64,000 nucleotides of DNA from Rhizobium rhizogenes NBRC 13257 (lineage in GTDB: Bacteria > Pseudomonadota > Alphaproteobacteria > Rhizobiales > Rhizobiaceae). Of this stretch, positions 38,866 to 46,524 are shown piece by piece (the stretch's first letter is position 1; every line of letters begins with the position of its first letter). The position numbers were made by a program, and so were the translations under genes. Location of the stretch: assembly GCF_000696095.1 (NCBI RefSeq), contig NZ_BAYX01000007.1, positions 62,001 through 126,000 on the forward strand, written 5' to 3'. The notes beneath the pieces are model-generated. The model was not told where the DNA came from and ran no database searches. It worked only from the letters and a program-made list of their open reading frames with translations.

Positions 38866-40119
38866 TCAATGCAGATTCGGCTGCGGACCCTTGCCGCTTT
38901 CGTCGATCACAAAACCGCGCTCGAAGCGATCGAGACGCATGAAGCGGCTGACCTCGTGGCTCTCGCCTTTGGCGATCAGGTGCGCAAAGCAGAAACCAGA
39001 GGCCGGCGTCGCTTTGAAGCCGCCATAGTTCCAGCCGCAGTTCAGATAGAGATTGTCGATATGGGTGCGATCGATGATCGGCGAGCCGTCCATGCTCATA
39101 TCCATCACCCCGCCCCAGGTGCGCAGCACGCGAACGCGCGACAGGCCGGGGATCAGCGACACTCCCTCCTCCATCGTGTGCTCGACGGTGGCCAGATTGC
39201 CGCGCTGGGCATAGGAGCTGTAGTAATCAATATCGGCGCCGAAGACCAAACCGCCCTTGTCCGACTGCGATATATAGAAATGTCCGGCGCCATAGGTGAT
39301 GACGTGGTCGATCACCGGCTTCAGCCCTTCCGAGACGAAAGCCTGCAGCACATGGGTTTCGATCGGCAGCTCCAGATCCGCCATTTGGCCGAGGATCGAG
39401 GTGTGGCCGGCCGCCGCCAGCGCCAGCTTGCCGCAGCCGATGAAGCCGCGCGTCGTCTCGACGCCAGTCACTGCTCCGCTCTCGTCACGGCGTATGCCGA
39501 TCACCTCGCATTGCTGGATGAGATCGACGCCACGGCTGTCGGCGCCGCGTGCATAGCCCCAGGCGACGGCATCGTGCCGCGCGGTGCCGCCACGCTCCTG
39601 CAGCAGGCCGCCGAGGATCGGAAAGCGCGCGTGATCGAAATTGAGATAGGGCATCATCTTGCGCACCTGATCCCGGTTCAGCAGCTCCGCATCGACCCCA
39701 TGCATACGCATCGCGTTGCCGCGCCGGGCATAGGCATCGCGTTGCCCGTCGGAATGGAACAGGTTGAGGACGCCGCGCTGCGAGACCATGGCATTGTAAT
39801 TGAAGTCCTGCTCCAGCCCTTCCCAGAGCTGCATCGAGAATTCGTAGAAGGGCTCGTTGCCCGGCAGCAGGTAGTTGGAGCGGATGATCGTGGTGTTGCG
39901 GCCGGCATTGCCGGAGCCGAGATAGCTCTTTTCGAGCACAGCGACATTGGTGATGCCGAACTCCTTGGCGAGATAATAGGCCGTCGCCAGCCCGTGCCCA
40001 CCGCCGCCAACGATGATCACGTCGTAATGCGGCTTCGGCTCCGGGGTTCGCCACACAGGTTGCCAATGTCGGTTTCCCGAAAGCGCCTGTTTTAGAAGCT
40101 GATATGCCGAATAACGCAT
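38866..40119 (-). CDS. soxB: Sarcosine oxidase beta subunit
   Basis: A 417-residue flavoprotein subunit that carries FAD and the FMN shared with the alpha subunit. The start MRYSAYQLLKQALSGN is typical, followed by the dinucleotide motif VIIVGGGGHGLATAYYL (residues ~34-50) and SGNAGRNTTIIRSNYL. GGGA lies 7 nt before the ATG. It is the first gene of soxBDAG. No regulator or folate-pathway gene is attached to the operon here. Confidence 0.96.
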   Translation of the reverse strand: MRYSAYQLLKQALSGNRHWQPVWRTPEPKPHYDVIIVGGGGHGLATAYYLAKEFGITNVAVLEKSYLGSGNAGRNTTIIRSNYLLPGNEPFYEFSMQLWEGLEQDFNYNAMVSQRGVLNLFHSDGQRDAYARRGNAMRMHGVDAELLNRDQVRKMMPYLNFDHARFPILGGLLQERGGTARHDAVAWGYARGADSRGVDLIQQCEVIGIRRDESGAVTGVETTRGFIGCGKLALAAAGHTSILGQMADLELPIETHVLQAFVSEGLKPVIDHVITYGAGHFYISQSDKGGLVFGADIDYYSSYAQRGNLATVEHTMEEGVSLIPGLSRVRVLRTWGGVMDMSMDGSPIIDRTHIDNLYLNCGWNYGGFKATPASGFCFAHLIAKGESHEVSRFMRLDRFERGFVIDESGKGPQPNLH

Positions 40120-40446
40120 AGACTAATCCCGATCTCTACCCGGCCGCACATTCGCATATGCAATAAAAACGACAAGTCCCGAAAGGACGGAAAATCTTCG
40201 CAAACAGGACATGTTCTTTCCCGAATGCGCTACGGCGGCAAACCGCTGTATTCCAAAAAGCACGCAGTTCTGTGGATGCTGCCAGGATCGGCGCAGAGCT
40301 GCAAAGCCCTCTTGCCGAGTCACAATCCGATAGCTAGGCGGTAAAAACGTGATCAACGCTGGGTCTACACTTCATAGTGAAGACCTCTTAAGTATTATAG
40401 TTCCCTACTTGCAACGCAGACGAGCTGCGGAAAGACGAACAGGCAA
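40120..40446. other. Divergent intergenic region soxB-cysQ
   Basis: About 327 bases with promoters expected in both directions. No riboswitch, strong hairpin or clear operator was recognised. A 77-codon minus-strand frame here lacks a ribosome site and recognisable features, so I do not call it a gene. Confidence 0.45.
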
Positions 40447-41241
40447 ATGCTCGCGACATTTGAAAAAGCAGCCCTAGAGGCGGGTAAGGCCATTTTGGAG
40501 GTCTACCGCGCGGGCTATGCTGTCGCCTTGAAGCAGGATCAGAGCCCCGTCACCCTCGCCGACGAACGCGCCGAATATATCATCCTCGATTACCTGACGC
40601 GCGATTTCCCCGACATTCCGGCAATTGCCGAGGAATCGGTGGCCGCCGGCAGGATTCCCGACATTCGCGGCCGCTCCTTCTTCCTCGTCGATCCGCTCGA
40701 CGGCACGCGCGAATTCATCGAGCATCGCGACGAATTCACCGTCAACATCGCCTATATCCACAACGGCGCTCCCGTCGCCGGGATCGTTTTCGCGCCGGCA
40801 CTCGGCATTGCCTTTACCGGCGAAGGCGGCGAGGCGCGCAAGCTCGTCATTTCGGACAATTTCACCGTCTCCGACCGTTCGATCATTGCCGTGCGCGGGC
40901 GACCCGACAGGCTGCTGGCGCTTGCCAGCCGCTGCAACAGCAGCCCGAGGACAGACAGCTTCCTGGCGGAAAACGCCGTCTCCGCCTGCACGTCGATCGG
41001 TTCTTCGCTGAAGTTCTGTCTTCTCGCCGAAGGCAAGGCCGACGTCTATCCGCGCTTTACCCGCACGATGGAGTGGGACACTGCGGCCGGCGATGCCGTA
41101 TTGCGCGCTGCAGGCGGCTCGACTGTCACGCTCGACGGCCATCCCCTCGCCTACGGCAAGACCGACCAGAGCGAAGATTCCGATTTCGCCAATCCCAATT
41201 TTATCTGCTGGGGCGGAAAGAAAAATCTCGTCGACGCCTAG
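40447..41241 (+). CDS. cysQ: 3'(2'),5'-bisphosphate nucleotidase CysQ
   Basis: A 264-residue magnesium-dependent phosphatase of the inositol monophosphatase fold. It hydrolyses 3'-phosphoadenosine 5'-phosphate, the by-product of sulfate assimilation and sulfation. The metal site is visible: glutamate in AIAEESVAAG, the VDPLDGTREF motif, and the C-terminal MEWDTAAGDAVLRAAGG. It stands alone upstream of sciP, with 231 nt between them. Confidence 0.92.
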   Translation: MLATFEKAALEAGKAILEVYRAGYAVALKQDQSPVTLADERAEYIILDYLTRDFPDIPAIAEESVAAGRIPDIRGRSFFLVDPLDGTREFIEHRDEFTVNIAYIHNGAPVAGIVFAPALGIAFTGEGGEARKLVISDNFTVSDRSIIAVRGRPDRLLALASRCNSSPRTDSFLAENAVSACTSIGSSLKFCLLAEGKADVYPRFTRTMEWDTAAGDAVLRAAGGSTVTLDGHPLAYGKTDQSEDSDFANPNFICWGGKKNLVDA

Positions 41242-41472
41242 TTTTTGATCCCGAAACGTAAGTTTTCACTGACAAAAACTAGTAGCGCAGCCTGTTTTCT
41301 CCTACGAATTATAGGGGCTTGCTTGACTTGTGGCGGCGCTGCGCCGGCTGCAAATCAGTCCGCTGCCGTTTTTCTTAAAATTCTTAGCAAAGTGTTACTA
41401 AGCGCTTAGGCAATTTTTAAATGTGGCAAGCTAGAGTGGCTCTTGTGGTCTTGAGTATGTGTAGAGAGTCCA

Positions 41473-41748
41473 ATGACCGAAATGATACGTCCCCGAGTAA
41501 AGTATGTCATCGGCCCCGATGGCAGCCCGCTGACGATAGCCGACCTGCCGCCGCCGAACACGCGCCGCTGGGTTATCCGTCGTAAGGCCGAGGTTGTCGC
41601 CGCTGTGCGCGGTGGCCTGCTGAGCTTGGAAGAAGCCTGCGAACGTTATACGCTCACTGTCGAAGAGTTCCTTTCCTGGCAGTCTTCCATCAATTCCCAT
41701 GGCCTCGCCGGCCTGCGGACGACCCGCATACAGCAGTATCGTCACTGA
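41473..41748 (+). CDS. sciP: CtrA inhibitor SciP (DUF1153)
   Basis: A 91-residue helix-turn-helix protein. In Caulobacter SciP binds CtrA and blocks transcription of CtrA targets in G1 cells. The conserved core LPPPNTRRWVIRRKAEVVAAV and LEEACERYTLTVEEFLSW is complete. A GAGTC site (41466-41470, the GANTC target of the CcrM methylase) sits 2 nt before the ATG. Its position ~1.6 kb from ctrA groups inhibitor and target. Confidence 0.92.
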   Translation: MTEMIRPRVKYVIGPDGSPLTIADLPPPNTRRWVIRRKAEVVAAVRGGLLSLEEACERYTLTVEEFLSWQSSINSHGLAGLRTTRIQQYRH

Positions 41749-41784
41749 CGATTGCAGCAGCCGCGATATCCGTTTGATCTTCAA

Positions 41785-41829
41785 TTCGGGCCTCCTTCCC
41801 TCCTCTCCAGGACAAGAAGAAGGCCCGAA
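41785..41829 (+). terminator. Stem-loop after sciP
   Basis: A 14-bp stem with one mismatch (TTCGGGCCTCCTTC at 41785-41798 with GAAGAAGGCCCGAA at 41816-41829) begins 36 nt after the sciP stop. No T run follows, so it may be a 3'-end stabiliser rather than an intrinsic terminator. Confidence 0.45.
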
Positions 41830-42091
41830 ATCATGATGCAGCCAGCGTAAAAACCACAGACCTGGCTGCATGGACGTCGCGGCAAACCCGCCTGTTTTGG
41901 CGATGGCCAAACGGCCGTTGGTAGCCGAGTTGGCACACTAAATATAAAATCCGTCCAACTGGACTGTTTAATATTCTCCTTGATGTCGAAGCGATATTCG
42001 AAAAGGAGACGATGCCTTGCCGATTTCACCGGTTGGCAGTTCGCCTTCCACATGTCAATCTTCCCAATACGCAACATTTGGGAGGCTGATC

Positions 42092-42373
42092 ATGGATATT
42101 CGCAACGAAAACAATGCGTCAGGCGGCCGCTATGTCGCGACGGTCGAAGGCCACGAGGCCGAGATGACCTTTTCCCGCGCCTCCCCAAACCTTATCATTA
42201 TCGATCATACCGGCGTTCCGGATGCGCTTCGAGGCAAGGGCGTCGGCCAGGCACTCGCCCTTCATGCCGTCGAGGAAGCCCGCCGCGGCGGCTGGAAAAT
42301 CATTCCGCTCTGCCCCTTTTTCAAGGCGCAGTCTCTACGTCACAAAGAATGGCATGACGTTGTGAATATGTAG
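42092..42373 (+). CDS. GNAT-family N-acetyltransferase (NatD/YjdJ-like)
   Basis: A 93-residue mini-GNAT. The acetyl-CoA loop is visible in VPDALRGKGVGQALALHAVEEARR, and the C-terminal IIPLCPFFKAQSLRHKEWHDVV is typical of this short family, whose substrates are poorly known. The start at 42092 was chosen for the GGAGG ribosome site 6 nt upstream; the frame continues 25 codons further up without protein-like sequence. Confidence 0.82.
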   Translation: MDIRNENNASGGRYVATVEGHEAEMTFSRASPNLIIIDHTGVPDALRGKGVGQALALHAVEEARRGGWKIIPLCPFFKAQSLRHKEWHDVVNM

Positions 42374-42416
42374 GCGTCTCCTCAGCAAAGACGATCCACT
42401 TCTTCTCCAGAAAACA

Positions 42417-42462
42417 CCAAAAACCGTGCATGGCCGGCCCAATCATGGCCAGTCATGCACGG
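42417..42462 (-). terminator. Terminator for the fliJ-like gene
   Basis: Nine-base arms CCGTGCATG (42424-42432) and CATGCACGG (42454-42462) with a partly paired GGCC interior form a long hairpin. On the minus strand it is followed by GGTTTTTGG. It lies ~100 nt beyond the stop of the fliJ-like gene. Confidence 0.6.
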
Positions 42463-42564
42463 CTCTCGTGCCGTTCCCGCCGCTTCCCGTATCCCCCTGG
42501 AAAACATTCCGATTTCGGAACACAGTCGGCTTGGGGGGCAACAGCTGGCGACGGAATGGTTACA

Positions 42565-42921
42565 TCAGGCGCGCGCCCTTACTGGACCCGAACCGTCACG
42601 CTCTTCCAAGGCTGCTGCCTTGGCATATTCGGCCTGCATTTCTTCCAGCGATGTCTCCAACGCCTCTTCCTGCACCTGCAATTCCCGGATCGACACCTGC
42701 AGGTTGTCCGCACGCTGGCGCGCGGCCTTGGCAAAGGTCGGGTAGGCAAAGTGGCTCGGGTCAACAATGCCGGACTTTTTCTCTTCCAGCACGATCTGGC
42801 TCTCCAGATCCTTTGTCATACGGTCGAATTCCGCCATCATCATCTGCAATTGCTGCAACTGACGGCGTTTTTCGTTCACCTGAAATTCTTTCAGGCGCGT
42901 TAGGCTCTCACGTGACTTCAT
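42565..42921 (-). CDS. fliJ: FliJ-like flagellar export chaperone
   Basis: A 118-residue, almost wholly helical coiled-coil protein (SLTRLKEFQVNEKRRQLQQL at the start, LQVSIRELQVQEEALETSLE later). Size and composition fit FliJ, which acts with the FliI ATPase at the flagellar export gate. The start at 42921 is preferred over the ATG two codons earlier because the GGGAG ribosome site lies 8-9 nt upstream of it. It is divergent from ctrA across ~440 nt. A reversed TTAACC half-site (GGTTAA, 42993-42998) lies ~72 nt upstream and could bring it under CtrA. fliI is not nearby. Confidence 0.72.
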   Translation of the reverse strand: MKSRESLTRLKEFQVNEKRRQLQQLQMMMAEFDRMTKDLESQIVLEEKKSGIVDPSHFAYPTFAKAARQRADNLQVSIRELQVQEEALETSLEEMQAEYAKAAALEERDGSGPVRARA

Positions 42922-43128
42922 ACGCATTACTCCCGTGATGCGAGACCCCGGCTCTCGATAAAATGACCCGCCGCGCCGCTTTGAGACGGTTTGGTTAAAA
43001 AAATTTCCAGCGATCTTAATAAAAACCTACCGCTGGTAACCTTTCGTTTACGGGCATCGTTAATGATAGGGACAATGATTTAAGGGTCAGTAAATGCCGC
43101 AGTCGGAATTCGATATGTCGGCATAGGC

Positions 43129-43258
43129 GAGTCGAATGAATCACTTGGCGTGTCTTCTTAATGCAACACTTTAGGATTGATATTTGCCGATTGTCTTTGG
43201 AAAACAGTGCAATGGAAAAATTATTTAATAAATTCGATACGACTTGCCAGAGTGAATC
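43129..43258. promoter_or_regulatory. Three GANTC (CcrM) sites upstream of ctrA
   Basis: GAGTC at 43129-43133, GAATC at 43138-43142 and GAATC at 43254-43258 lie in 130 bases, where about half a site is expected by chance. GANTC is the target of the cell-cycle methyltransferase CcrM; hemimethylation of such a site controls a ctrA promoter in Caulobacter. Confidence 0.6.
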
Positions 43259-43266
43259 AGAATTTG

Positions 43267-43274
43267 TTAACCAT
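43267..43274 (+). promoter_or_regulatory. CtrA half-site TTAACCAT
   Basis: The octamer TTAACCAT, a known CtrA half-site in Caulobacter, lies 88 nt upstream of the ctrA start and 8 nt after the last GANTC site. This arrangement suggests autoregulation. Confidence 0.55.
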
Positions 43275-43361
43275 TCCATGGCAGCTTCCAAATCAGGCAG
43301 TGATTTGTTCGGTATCGCGTAGGGGGCTGACGACCTTTCGGCGGCGGTAAAGGGGATAATT

Positions 43362-44063
43362 ATGCGGGTTCTACTAATTGAAGACGATAGCGCGACAGCG
43401 CAGAGCATCGAGCTGATGCTCAAATCCGAGAGTTTCAACGTCTACACCACCGATCTCGGTGAAGAAGGCGTGGATCTCGGAAAGCTCTACGACTACGACA
43501 TCATTCTGCTCGATCTTAACCTTCCCGACATGTCCGGCTACGAAGTGCTTCGCACGCTGCGCCTGTCGAAGGTAAAGACACCGATCCTCATCCTCTCCGG
43601 CATGGCCGGTATTGAAGACAAGGTTCGCGGTCTCGGCTTCGGTGCAGACGACTATATGACCAAACCCTTTCACAAGGATGAATTGGTCGCACGAATTCAC
43701 GCCATCGTCCGCCGTTCCAAGGGCCATGCCCAGTCGGTGATCATGACCGGCGAACTGATCGTCAATCTCGACGCCAAGACCGTCGAAGTCGGCGGCCAGC
43801 GCGTGCATCTGACGGGCAAGGAATACCAGATGCTGGAGCTGCTTTCGCTCCGCAAGGGCACCACGCTCACCAAGGAAATGTTCCTGAACCACCTTTATGG
43901 CGGCATGGACGAGCCGGAACTGAAGATCATCGACGTATTCATCTGCAAGCTGCGCAAAAAGCTCGCAAATGCCGCCGGCGGCGCCAACTATATCGAAACT
44001 GTCTGGGGCCGCGGCTATGTGCTGCGCGAGCCCGACAACAACGAGCTAGCCGAAAGCGCCTGA
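43362..44063 (+). CDS. ctrA: Cell-cycle master response regulator CtrA
   Basis: A 233-residue OmpR-family regulator that controls division, flagella, DNA methylation and replication in alphaproteobacteria. The receiver domain starts [20 protein letters not shown], with phospho-acceptor Asp51 ([14 protein letters not shown]) and a KPFH lysine. The winged helix (~residues 125-225) includes the characteristic [20 protein letters not shown] and [10 protein letters not shown]. The C-terminus ends in small residues (ELAESA), close to the degradation-type tail known for CtrA. The gene is followed by a strong terminator. Confidence 0.98.
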   Translation: MRVLLIEDDSATAQSIELMLKSESFNVYTTDLGEEGVDLGKLYDYDIILLDLNLPDMSGYEVLRTLRLSKVKTPILILSGMAGIEDKVRGLGFGADDYMTKPFHKDELVARIHAIVRRSKGHAQSVIMTGELIVNLDAKTVEVGGQRVHLTGKEYQMLELLSLRKGTTLTKEMFLNHLYGGMDEPELKIIDVFICKLRKKLANAAGGANYIETVWGRGYVLREPDNNELAESA

Positions 44064-44093
44064 GCCGCCTACCCCACAACCGCCACACCAATC

Positions 44094-44123
44094 AAAATCC
44101 CGCCGCATCAGGCGGGATTTTTT
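44094..44123 (+). terminator. ctrA Rho-independent terminator
   Basis: An 11-bp stem, AAAATCCCGCC (44094-44104) with GGCGGGATTTT (44111-44121) and a 6-nt loop, ends in a T run. It begins 31 nt after the ctrA stop. Confidence 0.9.
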
Positions 44124-44140
44124 GTTGTCGATGTTACTAC

Positions 44141-44167
44141 AACAAAAAGCCGCCTGGAGAGGCGGCT
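44141..44167 (-). terminator. Terminator of the single-domain receiver gene
   Basis: The stem AGCCGCCT (44148-44155) and AGGCGGCT (44160-44167) has a GGAG loop and is followed on the minus strand by TTTTTGTT. It lies 33 nt after the stop of the receiver gene at 44200 and back-to-back with the ctrA terminator. Confidence 0.85.
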
Positions 44168-44199
44168 GTCATCCATAGACTGGGACGGCTTGGCTAGGA

Positions 44200-44562
44200 T
44201 CAGGCCGCGATGGCACGATTGCCGAAAACGGCGGTCAGGATCTTGCGGTCGAAAGGCTTCAGCAGGAAGTCGGTGGCGCCGGCCCGCTTTCCGGCCATCA
44301 GCTTGCGCAGATCCGCCTCGATGACGCAGTAATAGATCTTCACATCCTTGCCGTTCGGCATGGCGCGGATGCTGGAGATCAGCTCGAGAGCGCCTTCCAT
44401 GCCGGCATCGACGATCAGATAGTCGGGAATTTCGGCCTGGCAGCGCGCCAACGCCTCACGGGCATCGCCGGCTTCGCTCACGAGAAAATCCAGCTCCGAC
44501 AGAATGCGCTTGCCGACCTTGCGTACGACATCCGACGTATCCGTAATCATGAACCGCTGCAT
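44200..44562 (-). CDS. Single-domain response regulator next to chpT
   Basis: A 120-residue stand-alone receiver domain with phospho-acceptor Asp52 (DYLIVDAGMEGALEL) and a KPFD lysine. The acidic pair that binds magnesium reads Asp8-Thr9 (MITDTSDVVRK) instead of Asp-Asp, so phosphorylation may be weaker. The start MQRFMITDTSD at 44562 was preferred; 16 further codons upstream look non-coding. It lies between ctrA and chpT, on the chpT strand, and may be a phosphate acceptor in the ChpT relay, but it is not clearly CpdR or DivK. Confidence 0.82.
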   Translation of the reverse strand: MQRFMITDTSDVVRKVGKRILSELDFLVSEAGDAREALARCQAEIPDYLIVDAGMEGALELISSIRAMPNGKDVKIYYCVIEADLRKLMAGKRAGATDFLLKPFDRKILTAVFGNRAIAA

Positions 44563-44712
44563 TATCCGCTCCTTCGCGCCCGGTCGCCATCGGTCGGGCA
44601 CCAACCTCAAATTGGAACGATAGGGGCGCGAGGCTAAGGATTCGTTACCGTTATATTGTCAATTGCGCGAACGGTCGAAAGATTGTGCGGAGGTGTTTTG
44701 ATACACGCACAA

Positions 44713-44745
44713 ATACCCCCGCAACCGGTTCCGTTGCGGGGGTAT
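44713..44745 (-). terminator. chpT terminator hairpin
   Basis: A perfect 13-bp stem (ATACCCCCGCAAC with GTTGCGGGGGTAT, 7-nt loop) lies 24 nt after the chpT stop. Only a short T stretch (TTTG) follows on the minus strand, so the stem strength does most of the work. Confidence 0.7.
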
Positions 44746-44769
44746 CAAAATGGAGTCTGCGAAAACCGA

Positions 44770-45417
44770 CTATTCGCCGCGCATAGTGGCGATGAAGGTC
44801 AGCTCTTCCGGCGTGGCCTTGTAGGAAAGTTCCATGCCGCTCTCGTCAGCCAGAAGCACGGTGTAATAGGGCTGGATCGAATGGGCATCGACCGCCTCTT
44901 CCAGCGTACCGGAGCAGATTTCGGCGAATTTCGGCGGCACGCGCATCAGCCGGCCCTTGGTAGTGATCATGAACTTGGCGTCGAGATCGGGATTTTCCAG
45001 CACCACGTCGATATTGCCGCCGCGCGGGATCGAGCCATAGGCGACGAGAAAGAGATTAAGCAGCAGTTTGACCCGGTTCTTGGGGATGATGGCGCGCGGG
45101 CCGGTCCAGCTCACCTCGGCCTTCTTCTCGGCGGCGGCGAAATCCTTGGCGGCACGCTCGGCCTCGCCCGTATCGATCGAGGCGCCGACGGAACCGGAGG
45201 CGCCGAAGGCAAGGCGCGCGAACTTGAGGCGGACCGAAGCGTTGAGCGCGCTGGTGCGGATCAGGTCCATGGCATCGGCATCGGCACCGCCCTCGTCGAG
45301 CAGCTCCAGGCCGTTATTGATCGCACCGACCGGCGAGATCACATCATGGCAAACGCGGCTGCATAGCAGCGCGGCCAGATCCGGTCCGGTCAAGGTGAGG
45401 TTCGGATTCTTCGACAT
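44770..45417 (-). CDS. chpT: Histidine phosphotransferase ChpT
   Basis: A 215-residue dimeric phosphotransferase that moves phosphate from the hybrid kinase CckA to CtrA and CpdR. The phospho-acceptor is His24 in LLCSRVCHDVISPVGAINNG. The C-terminal half (~residues 90-210) is a degenerate kinase-type ATPase fold (VKLLLNLFLVAYGSIPRGG) that does not bind ATP in known ChpT. Having chpT within 0.8 kb of ctrA matches other Rhizobiales. Confidence 0.95.
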   Translation of the reverse strand: MSKNPNLTLTGPDLAALLCSRVCHDVISPVGAINNGLELLDEGGADADAMDLIRTSALNASVRLKFARLAFGASGSVGASIDTGEAERAAKDFAAAEKKAEVSWTGPRAIIPKNRVKLLLNLFLVAYGSIPRGGNIDVVLENPDLDAKFMITTKGRLMRVPPKFAEICSGTLEEAVDAHSIQPYYTVLLADESGMELSYKATPEELTFIATMRGE

Positions 45418-45535
45418 TCATTGTCTCCTGAATGCTGACAAGGCGGAACGCCGTATGATTTTACGTTGCCACGGCAAGATTGCTCGAGGATTGCCGCAGG
45501 CGGCGTACCACTCGCCATAAAGACACCATATTTGG

Positions 45536-45550
45536 TAAACCGATTGTTAA
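45536..45550. promoter_or_regulatory. Imperfect CtrA box between chpT and eipA
   Basis: TAAA-N7-TTAA (45536-45539 and 45547-45550) matches the CtrA consensus TTAA-N7-TTAA with one mismatch. It lies in the divergent region of chpT and the DUF1134 gene. A GAATC methylation site is at 45599-45603. Confidence 0.4.
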
Positions 45551-45723
45551 GATGATCGACGCAAAATGCATTCATCACCACCAGACTTTTTCGCGCGCGA
45601 ATCGCTCTGCGGAAATCGGGCGGAACAGTCTGGAACGGGGAGCAAGGCATATTGGGCGCGTTCATGCGAATGCGCCAGACGCCCGCTCTCAATCGCACCG
45701 ACCATGATGAACGGATGACTGAC

Positions 45724-46338
45724 ATGCGCTATCAACTCCTGAAGAGAATGCCCAGCCCCGGCTCTAGAACGGTAGGCCTCGGCCTGATCTTGGCCATCGT
45801 TGCATTCGTGAGCTTCGCATTGCCGGTTCGTCAGGCGGCGGCTGCGCCGACCAACCAACATTATTCGATGCAGGAAATCGTCGACGCCGGGCATTCCTTC
45901 TTCGGCTCCACCAGCGGCGGCCTCGCCAAGGTGGTCGAGCGGGCCTTCCAGCAATATGGATTGCCGAACGGCTACATCCTCGGCCAAGAAGGCTCCGGCG
46001 CCTTCATCGCCGGCCTGACCTATGGCGAAGGCCAACTCAACACCAAGAATGCCGGCGAGCACCCGCTCTATTGGCAGGGACCGTCCCTCGGCCTCGACTA
46101 TGGCGGCCAGGGCGCCCGCGTCATGATGTTGGTCTACGACCTGCCGAGCATCGACAGTGTCTATACCCGTTTCGGCGGCGTCAGCGGCCAGGCCTTCGTC
46201 GTCGCCGGCTTCGGCATGACGGTGCTGAAGAACAACAACATCGTGCTGGTGCCGATCCGCACCGGCCTCGGCGCCCGCCTCGGCGTCAATCTCGGCTACC
46301 TCAAGGTCACGCCAAGCGCGACATGGAATCCCTTCTGA
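45724..46338 (+). CDS. eipA: EipA-like envelope protein (DUF1134)
   Basis: A secreted protein of about 204 residues with an N-terminal signal peptide (RYQLLKRMPSPG, hydrophobic core, RQAAAAP cleavage region) and a DUF1134 domain rich in glycine (GSTSGGLAKVVERAFQQYGLPNGYI). In Brucella the family member EipA supports envelope integrity and is controlled by CtrA. In-frame ATGs at 45652, 45715 and 45724 are all possible and none has a strong ribosome site; 45724 gives the cleanest signal peptide. It is divergent from chpT and ends at a clear terminator. Confidence 0.85.
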   Translation: MRYQLLKRMPSPGSRTVGLGLILAIVAFVSFALPVRQAAAAPTNQHYSMQEIVDAGHSFFGSTSGGLAKVVERAFQQYGLPNGYILGQEGSGAFIAGLTYGEGQLNTKNAGEHPLYWQGPSLGLDYGGQGARVMMLVYDLPSIDSVYTRFGGVSGQAFVVAGFGMTVLKNNNIVLVPIRTGLGARLGVNLGYLKVTPSATWNPF

Positions 46339-46377
46339 GGTTTCGAGCAATATCGCCTCCAATGCCTTCGATCTCCT

Positions 46378-46404
46378 GGCCCGCGCCGATCGCGGGCCTT
46401 TTCT
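46378..46404 (+). terminator. Terminator after eipA
   Basis: The stem GGCCCGCG (46378-46385) with CGCGGGCC (46391-46398) and a 5-nt loop is followed by TTTTCTT. It lies 40 nt after the eipA stop. Confidence 0.8.
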
Positions 46405-46524
46405 TGTCCGGGAACGTCGGCGCGCCGGTAAACCATATCCGATTTAAACCCTTGCTCGTCGGCCTGCCCCCATGCTTAATCAATTTACCGATATCGCAAA
46501 CAACTCCCAGATGCAGGCAGTGCC

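Larger units (their letters stand above)
42922..43361. promoter_or_regulatory. ctrA / fliJ-like divergent control region
   Basis: About 440 AT-rich bases with several TTAA elements, three GANTC sites and one TTAACCAT. No convincing coding sequence. The length and AT content suggest more than one ctrA promoter, as is known for Caulobacter ctrA. Confidence 0.65.

Noticed and set aside
40123..40356. A 77-codon minus-strand frame upstream of soxB
   Set aside because: No recognisable protein features; it lies in the divergent promoter region.
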